A stretch of DNA of 64,000 bases from Brachybacterium phenoliresistens (GTDB taxonomy: Bacteria; Actinomycetota; Actinomycetes; Actinomycetales; Dermabacteraceae): assembly GCF_000576425.1 (NCBI RefSeq), contig NZ_KK069991.1, positions 27,407 through 91,406 on the forward strand. The letters run 5' to 3'. A program made the position numbers and the translations under genes. The notes under the pieces are model-generated. The model was not told the DNA's origin and searched no databases. It was given only the letters and a program-made list of their open reading frames with translations. Positions 41,737 through 49,048 of this stretch are shown piece by piece. Position 1 is the stretch's first letter. The number at the start of each line of letters is the position of its first letter.

Positions 41737-42927
41737 ATGACGATCTCCCGGCACCCTGCCCGCCCCCGGACCACCGCCGCTGCGGTCGGGACCCCCGCCG
41801 CACCCTCCCGGATCCCCACCGCGCCGCTGCCGGCCGTGGTCGCCCCCGTGGTCGTGATCCCGGCGCTCGCCCCCGACTCCGCCCTGCCGGATCTCGTCCG
41901 CCGCCTCGCCGGGCGCGGGATCGAGATCGTGGTCGTCGACGACGGCTCCGGCCCCGGCTACGACGTCGTCTTCGACCGCTGCGCGGTGCTCGGCGCCGTA
42001 ATCGCGCGCGAGGCCGTCAACCGGGGCAAGGGGGCGGCGCTGCGGCGTGCCCTCGCCCTGGTCCAGGACCTGTACCCGGGAGCCGGCGTGGTCACGGCCG
42101 ATGCCGACGGACAGCACGCCCTCGTCGACGTCCTCGCCGTGCGCGACCGGCTGATGGGGCAGGGCGCGCGCGGTCCGGAGCGCCCGCTGGTCCTCGGGGT
42201 GCGCACCGCCGAGCGCGTCGGCGTCCCCCTGCGCAGCCGCCTGGGCAACGCGGTGAGCGCTGCCCTGTTCCGTCTCGCCGGCGGGGTGCGGCTCGCGGAC
42301 ACCCAGACCGGCCTGCGCGGGATCCCCGCGGAGCATCTCGACTGGGCGCGCTCCCTGCCCGGGGACCGCTACGAGTACGAGACGACCATGCTGCTGCGCG
42401 CCGCGCGCGGCGGCATCGGCCTGGACAGCATCGCGATCCGGACGGTCTACCTCGAGGGCAACGCCTCCAGTCACTTCCGGCCGCTGCGCGACTCCCTGCG
42501 GGTGCTCGCGCCGATGCTCGCTTTCGCCGCCTCCGGTCTGCTGGCCTTCGCCGTGGACACCGGGCTGTTCGTCGCCCTCATGGCGGCGACCGGGCTCCTG
42601 TGGCCCTCGCTGATCGGGGCACGGCTGGTCAGCGCCGGGGTGAACTTCGCCGTCAACCGCGGGCTCGTTTTCCGGGCCCGGCACGCCGGGGCCACCGACT
42701 CCGAGGGGCGCTCCGGCCGGGGCCGGATGCTCCCGGACCTGCTGGGCTACGCCGCGGTCGCGGCCCTCGTGGCCCTCGGCGGCGGGCTGGGGATCGACGC
42801 GCTGATGGCCCTGGGCGTCCCGGTGCTCGCCGCGAAGGTCCTCGCCGACTTGTCGCTGTTCTGCGTCAGCTACGCGCTGCAGCGCGCGGTGGTGTTCGGG
42901 TGCAGGACGGGACGCACGGAGGCGTGA
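41737..42927 (+). CDS. Bifunctional GT2-like glycosyltransferase with GtrA domain
   Basis: A 396-residue fusion. Residues 35-240 form a GT-A fold glycosyltransferase (VVVDDGSGPGY, ADADGQHALVDV, RYEYETTMLL), and 260-390 a GtrA-type four-helix membrane domain (AFAVDTGLFVALMAATGLLW, VNFAVNRGLVF). It would transfer a sugar to a lipid carrier and flip it. GGTGAGGA lies just before the ATG. A GTG at 41728 overlapping the previous stop is an alternative start. Its position after the phosphodiester glycosidase suggests a surface-polysaccharide role. Confidence 0.87.
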   Translation: MTISRHPARPRTTAAAVGTPAAPSRIPTAPLPAVVAPVVVIPALAPDSALPDLVRRLAGRGIEIVVVDDGSGPGYDVVFDRCAVLGAVIAREAVNRGKGAALRRALALVQDLYPGAGVVTADADGQHALVDVLAVRDRLMGQGARGPERPLVLGVRTAERVGVPLRSRLGNAVSAALFRLAGGVRLADTQTGLRGIPAEHLDWARSLPGDRYEYETTMLLRAARGGIGLDSIAIRTVYLEGNASSHFRPLRDSLRVLAPMLAFAASGLLAFAVDTGLFVALMAATGLLWPSLIGARLVSAGVNFAVNRGLVFRARHAGATDSEGRSGRGRMLPDLLGYAAVAALVALGGGLGIDALMALGVPVLAAKVLADLSLFCVSYALQRAVVFGCRTGRTEA

Positions 42928-42952
42928 GCGGTCGGTACCGCTGCAGGTGCGG

Positions 42953-42976
42953 GCCGGAGAGGTCCCCACCTCCGGC
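42953..42976 (+). terminator. Terminator hairpin after the GT2-GtrA gene
   Basis: GCCGGA and GGT (42953-42963, with GA bulged) pair with ACC and TCCGGC (42968-42976) around a CCCC loop. It lies 25 bases past the stop codon. Confidence 0.5.
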
Positions 42977-43026
42977 GGGAACCTCGTCTGCGAGACTGGC
43001 GGGACGTCGACCGAGAGGATTCCCCG

Positions 43027-43398
43027 ATGGACGGAGACATCGCCGGACGGGCCCTTCTGCTGGTGGTCATGGTGGCCGCCGGTGTGCTGCTGATCTGGGC
43101 GGCCCGGGCGACGGCCTCGGGCCGGATCGGGAGGAACGCGCTCGTCGGGATCCGCCTTCGCAGCACCATGGGGAGCGACGAGGCGTGGCGCGCCGCCCAT
43201 CGCCGGGCCGAGCGGCCGATGATCCTCGCCGGGGTCATCGCGATCGCCAGCGGCCTGTGCGCGCTGCTGCCGCTACCCACGACCGGTGTCGCCGTCGCGA
43301 TCCTCGCCGGATGCGTCCTCATGCTCGCCGTCGTGATCCATGCGGGTCGTGCCGGTGCCCGGGCGGCACGGGCCGTCGCGCCTGCAGGGGAGCGGTGA
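43027..43398 (+). CDS. SdpI family membrane protein
   Basis: A 123-residue protein with three hydrophobic segments (10-26, 66-82 and 86-104). GRNALVGIRLRSTMGSDEAWRAAHR (in two adjacent parts) is the family signature. SdpI of Bacillus gives immunity to the SdpC toxin, but most actinobacterial members are uncharacterised. GAGAGGA upstream is the ribosome site. No toxin gene is nearby. Confidence 0.85.
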   Translation: MDGDIAGRALLLVVMVAAGVLLIWAARATASGRIGRNALVGIRLRSTMGSDEAWRAAHRRAERPMILAGVIAIASGLCALLPLPTTGVAVAILAGCVLMLAVVIHAGRAGARAARAVAPAGER

Positions 43399-43571
43399 GC
43401 ATCGGCCGCATCGCGGCGGTGCGGGGCTGACGTGCTGCGCCATGGGATCGCCCGACGTCGCGTCCGGATCCGTCGGCGGGGTGAGGCCGTCGGCGTCCTC
43501 GACGGGAATGCGACCCCGGGCCCCTACGTTCGGCCTTCTGACAGCGACGACGGACGAGACGGGCGACACAG

Positions 43572-44489
43572 ATGCTGGCATGGACGACCACCCCCGACGA
43601 ACCGAGCGGACTCGCACTGAGCGAGGTCCCCGATCCCGTCCCGCAGGCGCATGAGGTCATCGTGCGCGTGGAGGCGTTCGCCCCGAACCCTGGCGACCTC
43701 GCAGCGCTCCCTGGTGCGCCGGCCGGCGCCGTCCCCGGGTGGGACGGCAGCGGAGTCGTGCTGGAGCCCGCTGCCGACGGAACCGGGCCCCGGGCGGGGG
43801 ACCGCGTCCTGTTCCTCGGGCTCACGGGAGGGTGGGCGCAGAAGCGCGCGGTGTCGCGCCAGTTCCTCGGCACGGCGCCCGCCGGCGTCTCGTGGGAGGA
43901 GCTCGCCACGCTGCCGGTCCCGGCCACCAGTGCGCTGCGTGCGGTCCGCAGGCTCGGCTCGGTGCTGGGGCGGCGCGTCCTCGTCGTCGGCGCGAGCAGC
44001 GCCGTGGGCAGGGCTGCCGTCCAGATCGCCGCGAGGTCGGGCGCCCAGGTGGTCGCCGTCGCCCGCGACGAGAGCCGGCACCGCGAGATCAGGCGCCTCG
44101 GCGCGCACGAGACCCACACGAGTCCTGCCTCGATCTCCTCCCGGGTGCATGGAGCGATCGACCTGATAGGAGGGCAGCACCTCGTCGACGCGTACGCGCT
44201 TCTCGAGGCGGGCGGCACCGTCATCGCGCTCGGTCATGCCGCAGGAGACGACGAGCGCTTCCCCTACGGGGCATTCGTGGCGGACCTCGCCACCGCGGAC
44301 CGCTCGATCACCAGCTTCTTCCTCGCCACCGAGCCGGACCTGGGCGACGAGATGCAGTACCTCGCCGCAGCCGGCCTGGACATCGGGCCGATCGACAGCC
44401 GGCCATGGACGGAGCTGGCCCGATGGATCGGCTCGGGCGCACCGAGAGGCTCCGGCCGCGTGGTCTTCCGCGTGGACCACGACGCATGA
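43572..44489 (+). CDS. Zinc-independent MDR-family oxidoreductase (quinone oxidoreductase-like)
   Basis: A 305-residue medium-chain dehydrogenase. The N-terminal GroES-like half (HEVIVRVEAFAPNPGDLAAL, PGWDGSGVVLE) lacks the zinc-binding Cys/His set. The Rossmann half has VLVVGASSAVGRAAVQIAARSG, reading GASSAVG in place of the usual AGxGGVG. It would reduce an alkene or quinone with NADPH. The gene stands alone between SdpI and the BNR-repeat gene. Confidence 0.88.
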   Translation: MLAWTTTPDEPSGLALSEVPDPVPQAHEVIVRVEAFAPNPGDLAALPGAPAGAVPGWDGSGVVLEPAADGTGPRAGDRVLFLGLTGGWAQKRAVSRQFLGTAPAGVSWEELATLPVPATSALRAVRRLGSVLGRRVLVVGASSAVGRAAVQIAARSGAQVVAVARDESRHREIRRLGAHETHTSPASISSRVHGAIDLIGGQHLVDAYALLEAGGTVIALGHAAGDDERFPYGAFVADLATADRSITSFFLATEPDLGDEMQYLAAAGLDIGPIDSRPWTELARWIGSGAPRGSGRVVFRVDHDA

Positions 44490-44505
44490 CGCCGGTCATG
44501 ACGAC

Positions 44506-44547
44506 GTGCCATCTATCCCCGTGGCGATCGCTTTCCCGATATGGCAC
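44506..44547. promoter_or_regulatory. Paired inverted half-sites before the BNR protein gene
   Basis: GTGCCAT (44506-44512) and ATGGCAC (44541-44547) are perfect complements; the flanks CTAT and GAT extend the likeness. The right arm overlaps the position expected for the -10 element of the gene starting at 44557. A regulator binding both arms is plausible but unproven. Confidence 0.35.
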
Positions 44548-44556
44548 GCTCGGGTC

Positions 44557-45942
44557 GTGAGCACTTCGCAGCGCAGCGACGCCCCTCCGTCCGACGATGT
44601 CCGGGTCCTCTCCGTCGACGACAACGGCGGGTGGTGCTGGTACCAGGATGAACGCGCCGCGGCCGATGCCGCACAGGGCATCGTCCTGCTGGGGAGCGTC
44701 GCCTCCTCCGGAGGGGCCGAGGGCGCGCGGCGCGGCGGCGACGTGAACGTGAGCGTCGTCGACCTGGGGGCCGGGACCGCGCGGACCGTCACGCTGCACG
44801 CGGGGCTGGAGAGCGACGACCATGACGTTCCCGCCCTGTGGAAGCGCTCCGACGGCAGATGGGTGGCCGTCTACACGAAGCACGGGGCGGACACCCTCAC
44901 CCGCTGGCGGATCAGCGAACCCGAGGACCCGACCGTCTGGGGCCCGGAGCGCGTCTTCGACTGGTCGACGGACCTCACGCACCCGGCCGATGCCGAGGTC
45001 GCTGCCGCGAACCGCACCGGCGCGACCTACCAGAACATCCACGAGCTCGACGGGGTCCTGCACTGCTTCGTACGATCCATCAACCTGGACCCCTGCGTCC
45101 TCGTCTCCCACGACGACGGGGAGAGCTGGGAGTTCGGCGGTCGGCTGCTGACCCGCGACACGATCGCCCAGAGCTACGTCCGCTACGCCTCCGGGAACCG
45201 CTTCGGCCAGGACGACAGGATCGACCTCATCGTCACCGAGCGCCATCCCCGGGTCCACCCCACCTCGATCTGGCACGGCTACCTCTCCGGCGGGCAGCTG
45301 CACCGCACCGACGGGACCGTCGTCGGCCCTCTGGGGCGGCGACTCGCCGAGGCGACCCCCGCGGTGGAGGACCTCACGCAGGTCCTCGCCCACGGCGCGG
45401 TCGACGAGGGGGCCGTGCTCACGCACTGCTGGACGATCGACCTGCGCCGCGGCGAGGACGGCACGGTGGTGGGGATCTTCTCCGCCCGCGTCGACGACCC
45501 TCACGGACTGGACTACCGGGAGCGCGGCGAGGACCTGACCGCCCACCGCTTCCTGCGCGGCGTGCTCGCGCCGGGGGCCGCCGAGTGGGTCGTCCGTCCG
45601 CTGGCGGAGGCCGGGCCCGAGCTGTACTACGCGGAGCAGGACTACACCGGGCTGGTCTCGATCGACCCGGACGACCTGTCCGCGCTGTACCTCTCCACCC
45701 CGATCGACCCGCGGGACGGCTCTGCCCTGGCACGGCACGGCGTGTTCCATGGCCGCACCCGGGATGACGGGCTGACCTGGGACTGGCGGCCCCTTGCCGT
45801 CGAGGCGGAGGCGATGAACCTCCGCCCCATCGCCGTCCCCGGCGACCCGCAGCGGTCGATCGTCGCCTGGCTGCGCGGCGCGTTCCGCACCTATACCGAC
45901 TACGACACCGAGATCGTGCTGCGGGTGGCGCCTCGCGCCTGA
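44557..45942 (+). CDS. BNR repeat-containing family protein (neuraminidase-like propeller)
   Basis: A 461-residue protein starting with GTG, without a signal peptide. GGWCWYQDERA is the opening motif of the BNR_4 family, followed by propeller blades with aspartate boxes such as SHDDGESWEFGG and TRDDGLTWDW. Family members include polysaccharide lyases (ulvan-type) and glycosidases acting on uronic-acid or rhamnose oligosaccharides. A cytoplasmic location suggests degradation of imported fragments. An in-frame extension upstream would overlap the MDR gene in another frame, so it is rejected. Confidence 0.82.
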   Translation: MSTSQRSDAPPSDDVRVLSVDDNGGWCWYQDERAAADAAQGIVLLGSVASSGGAEGARRGGDVNVSVVDLGAGTARTVTLHAGLESDDHDVPALWKRSDGRWVAVYTKHGADTLTRWRISEPEDPTVWGPERVFDWSTDLTHPADAEVAAANRTGATYQNIHELDGVLHCFVRSINLDPCVLVSHDDGESWEFGGRLLTRDTIAQSYVRYASGNRFGQDDRIDLIVTERHPRVHPTSIWHGYLSGGQLHRTDGTVVGPLGRRLAEATPAVEDLTQVLAHGAVDEGAVLTHCWTIDLRRGEDGTVVGIFSARVDDPHGLDYRERGEDLTAHRFLRGVLAPGAAEWVVRPLAEAGPELYYAEQDYTGLVSIDPDDLSALYLSTPIDPRDGSALARHGVFHGRTRDDGLTWDWRPLAVEAEAMNLRPIAVPGDPQRSIVAWLRGAFRTYTDYDTEIVLRVAPRA

Positions 45943-46137
45943 GCCCGCCGGCGGCCCGCGCTGCTGCTCGCCACGGGAACCGCGCGACGCACCGGGGACG
46001 GACCGGTCCGGCCCGCCCTGCGTCCACGTCCACCCCAGGGCGCCGGTCTCCGGGGGCATGCGGCGCTCGTAGGCTGGAGCCTCCAGACATCGGCCGCAGG
46101 GACGAGCGACGCGGCAACGGACCGAGGGGACCCGACC

Positions 46138-47295
46138 ATGCGCCATCCGCTGCAGAACCATCCCGGGATCGTCGGGCGGCGGGACCTGCCGGTGCGGGCC
46201 CGGTGGTGGAACCTGCAGCTGGACCGGAAGCATCGCGGGCAGGTGTCCACCGCGGTGATCTCGACGGGGACGCTGGGCGCGCTGGCCCTGGCCATGGTGC
46301 TGTTCGCGGACGTGGGGCTGGTCGCTCAGCTGGAGGCGGCCGGCGGCGATCCGGGCGCCGCCCTCGCCGCGGCCTCGCGCGGGCAGATCGGGTTCTGGAT
46401 CATCGGCGGCGTGTTCGCGTCCGGCTGCCTGGCCCTCGCGGTGAGCCTGTACCTCTCGGCGCTGCGCCGGCCCCTGCGCGAGCAGCGTCGCTACTACGCG
46501 CTGCGCGGTCTGGAGGCCCCGGACGAGCGGCTGCGCCGGGCGCTGCGCACGAGCGCCGGCTGGTCGCACCTCAAGAGCATCTGGCCGCTGACGCTCGAGG
46601 TGCTTCCCAGCTCGGAGGGGATGACGCCGCGGCAGGTGCGGTCCTTCCGCACCCTGCCGCTGATGTCGGCGGAGGAGAACCGCGACGGTCTCGCCTCGGA
46701 CTGGGGGATCCTCCATGCCCAGCATGCCCGGGCCACGATCGACGAATACCTGAGCATGGGAGTGCATTCCCACGGCTTCGCCATGGCCTTCCATCTCGGC
46801 GATCCGGACGCCCTGGACTCCCTGGCCGCGCTCGCCGACATGCCCACCACCCGCCTGCTGGAGATCGGCATCGCGCACGAGGGCCGCCCGCCGCAGCTGC
46901 TGTGGGGCTGGGACCTGGTGCGCACCGCGGTCATCGTCCGGCAGTCCGAGAGCGCCGGCTACCTCGACCGGGAGACGGCGATCGACCTGCTCGAGGAGAT
47001 CACCGACCATATCGTCGCCCTGTTCCCCACCGAGCAGGAGCTCCTGGAGAACTGCCAGCTCGGCTTCGCCCTGTGGGCCGGGCCCGAGCGGCGTGCCGAG
47101 GTGCGCGAGCGTAAGCGCCTGGATGCCGAGTACCTGGCGGGGGAGTGGCCGGCCGTGCTCGGTCCCTGGCCCTCCCCGAGCGGCCGTCCCCTGCCGCCGG
47201 CCATGGCCGAGGGATTCGCGCGCGACCTGCACCCGCGCGAGGACGACGAGGACGACGAGGACTACGAGGCCGACGAGGACGGGTCGCGACGCTGA
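46138..47295 (+). CDS. DUF1266 domain-containing membrane protein
   Basis: A 385-residue protein with two hydrophobic segments (about 38-58 and 82-108) and a large soluble region. WGILHAQHARATIDEYLSMG and LLWGWDLVRTAVIVRQS mark the DUF1266 domain. The C-terminus is an acidic run (DDEDDEDYEADEDG). TAGGCT at 46070-46075 could be the -10 element; the CTGGAG-C-CTCCAG dyad (46074-46086) lies at the start site. The gap 45943-46137 holds nothing else. Function is unknown. Confidence 0.8.
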   Translation: MRHPLQNHPGIVGRRDLPVRARWWNLQLDRKHRGQVSTAVISTGTLGALALAMVLFADVGLVAQLEAAGGDPGAALAAASRGQIGFWIIGGVFASGCLALAVSLYLSALRRPLREQRRYYALRGLEAPDERLRRALRTSAGWSHLKSIWPLTLEVLPSSEGMTPRQVRSFRTLPLMSAEENRDGLASDWGILHAQHARATIDEYLSMGVHSHGFAMAFHLGDPDALDSLAALADMPTTRLLEIGIAHEGRPPQLLWGWDLVRTAVIVRQSESAGYLDRETAIDLLEEITDHIVALFPTEQELLENCQLGFALWAGPERRAEVRERKRLDAEYLAGEWPAVLGPWPSPSGRPLPPAMAEGFARDLHPREDDEDDEDYEADEDGSRR

Positions 47296-47323
47296 CGAGG
47301 GGGCCTCGCCGGATCGACGGCTG

Positions 47324-47752
47324 TCACGCCTGCATCGGCACCGCCGTGTTCTGCCCTGCCGCGATGCGCCAGCGTCCATCGGTCCTGAGCCAGAGGTAGC
47401 TGGGCCGGCCCTCCTGCCGCGGAGACAGCGGCGCGCCGTCCCGGGTCAGCGCCTCCTGATCGACCCCGGTGAGTGCGAGGTCCGGGGACAGGAAGCGGAT
47501 GTGCTCCACGACGTACCGGACGGATCCCCGCGCGGCGAACCCCGGCAGGACCTGCCGGGTGAACGCGGAGATGACGTCCTTCCCGATGAGGCGCCTGCCA
47601 CCGCCCGTCACCCAGACGGCGTCGTCGTCGAAGAGGTCGAGGAAGCCGTCGGCGTCCTCCTCGCGCTGCGTCCGCTGGAGCTCTTCGACGAGGGCCACCA
47701 GCTCCTCGGCATCGGAGGATGAGGAATCTGCGGGGGTGATCGTGTAGGTCAT
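47324..47752 (-). CDS. SnoaL/NTF2-like (SgcJ/EcaC family) protein
   Basis: A 142-residue cone-fold protein: FLDLFDDDAVWVTGGGRRLIGKDVISAF is the family opening, and SYLWLRTDGRWRIAAGQNTAV its end. Members include isomerases, cyclases and many of unknown role. The ATG at 47752 lies six bases after the -10 box of a promoter with a 19-bp spacer and internal dyad, the arrangement used by MerR activators. A longer start at 47779 would place that promoter inside the gene and is rejected. It is divergent from the epoxide hydrolase gene. Confidence 0.85.
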   Translation of the reverse strand: MTYTITPADSSSSDAEELVALVEELQRTQREEDADGFLDLFDDDAVWVTGGGRRLIGKDVISAFTRQVLPGFAARGSVRYVVEHIRFLSPDLALTGVDQEALTRDGAPLSPRQEGRPSYLWLRTDGRWRIAAGQNTAVPMQA

Positions 47753-47758
47753 ACGGAG

Positions 47759-47789
47759 ATGCAACAACTTCATGTGCACCTGAAGTCAA
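47759..47789 (-). promoter_or_regulatory. MerR-type promoter with 19-bp spacer and operator dyad
   Basis: On the minus strand: -35 TTGACT (47789-47784), a 19-base spacer, and -10 TTGCAT (47764-47759). ACTTCA (47767-47772) and TGAAGT (47781-47786) form a perfect dyad centred in the spacer. An over-long 19-bp spacer with a dyad between -35 and -10 is the hallmark of MerR-family activation (as in SoxR, ZntR and CueR promoters). No merR gene is in the window. Confidence 0.75.
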
Positions 47790-47884
47790 GGAGCGGGGGC
47801 CCGCGTACTCGGCGCGAGCGCGCCTGCCCCGATCGACAGCACGGCGGACAGGATGTGTCCTGGCGCCGGAGTACCGTCCCGAGC

Positions 47885-48994
47885 ATGCCTGAGATCCGGC
47901 CCTTCCGCCTCCATGTTCCCGACGACGTCCTGGAGGACCTGCGGTGGCGCCTGCGCCACGCACGCCTGCTGGAGGACTCCCCGCGGAGGATGCCGTCGGG
48001 GATGAGCGCGTCGTGGCTGCGCGACCTGGTCCGGACCTGGGCCGACTGGGACTGGCGCGCCCGCGAGGAGTGGCTCGCAGGGTTTCCGCAGTTCCTCGCC
48101 GACGTCGACGGCACCGACATCCACGTCGCGCATCTGCGCTCGACGCGTCCGGACGCGCCCGCGCTCCTGATCATGCACGGCTGGCCGCACACCTTCGCCC
48201 TACAGCTCGAGGCCGCGGCGAAGCTGCCCGATCTCCACGTGGTGGTCGCGAGCCTGCCGGGCTTCGCCTTCTCGGCCCCGTACGCGGACGGCCCGATGAC
48301 CGAGCGCCGGATCGCCGCGACGATGCACCGCCTCATGACGGACGTGCTCGGATACGACCGCTACATCACCTACGGAGAGGACGTCTCGGCGAACGTCAGC
48401 GACCTCCTGGCCGGCACGTACCCGCAGCACGTCTCCGGGATCGTCGCCACGCACGCGCATTTCGCAGCACAGGACCGGGAGACCGTCGACGACCCGGAGG
48501 TGGAGGCGTTCTTCGCGCGGCTCGATGCCGATGGCGGTCCGCACGGCGCGTACGGGCATGTGCAGTGGGCGCGCCCCGACACGCTCGCGGCGGCGCTCAA
48601 CGATTCCCCGGCCGGACTGCTCGCCTGGATCGCCGAGAAGCTGTCGGAGTGGGCCGACACGCCCGATGACGATCCATCGGCCGTGGAACAGGTCATCTCG
48701 CGCGACCGCATCCTCACCGAGGCGACCATCTACTGGGTCACCCAGAGCATCGCGACCTCGTTCCGGCCGTACCACGAGGGGCCCGACACCCCGGAGGCGA
48801 TCCCCGAGGTGGAGGTCCCCGCAGCGGTCTTCGTCCAGCGCCACGAGCACGACTACCCGGAGGTCCTCGCCCGGCGGTTCTACCGGGATCTGCGCGTGTT
48901 CGAGCGGCTCGAGCACGTCGGCCACTTCACGGCCGCGGAGATCCCCGAGGGCATGGCCGCGCGGATCCGGGACTTCGCGGCGGCGCTCCGGTAG
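47885..48994 (+). CDS. Epoxide hydrolase family alpha/beta hydrolase
   Basis: A 369-residue protein with the N-terminal epoxide hydrolase domain (FRLHVPDDVLEDLRWRLRHAR, residues 5-25) and then an alpha/beta hydrolase core: oxyanion HGWPHTFALQ, the nucleophile aspartate in TYGEDVSANVSD and the catalytic histidine in EHVGHFTAAEIPE. It would hydrolyse an epoxide to a diol. TACCGT (47872-47877) lies seven bases before the ATG, so the mRNA is leaderless. It diverges from the MerR-type promoter, so both genes may answer the same stimulus, though the two promoters are separate. Confidence 0.87.
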   Translation: MPEIRPFRLHVPDDVLEDLRWRLRHARLLEDSPRRMPSGMSASWLRDLVRTWADWDWRAREEWLAGFPQFLADVDGTDIHVAHLRSTRPDAPALLIMHGWPHTFALQLEAAAKLPDLHVVVASLPGFAFSAPYADGPMTERRIAATMHRLMTDVLGYDRYITYGEDVSANVSDLLAGTYPQHVSGIVATHAHFAAQDRETVDDPEVEAFFARLDADGGPHGAYGHVQWARPDTLAAALNDSPAGLLAWIAEKLSEWADTPDDDPSAVEQVISRDRILTEATIYWVTQSIATSFRPYHEGPDTPEAIPEVEVPAAVFVQRHEHDYPEVLARRFYRDLRVFERLEHVGHFTAAEIPEGMAARIRDFAAALR

Positions 48995-49048
48995 GGCCGC
49001 AGCGCCGCGCTCCTCGGGCGCACCGGCGCCATGAGGCGAGCAGGACCG

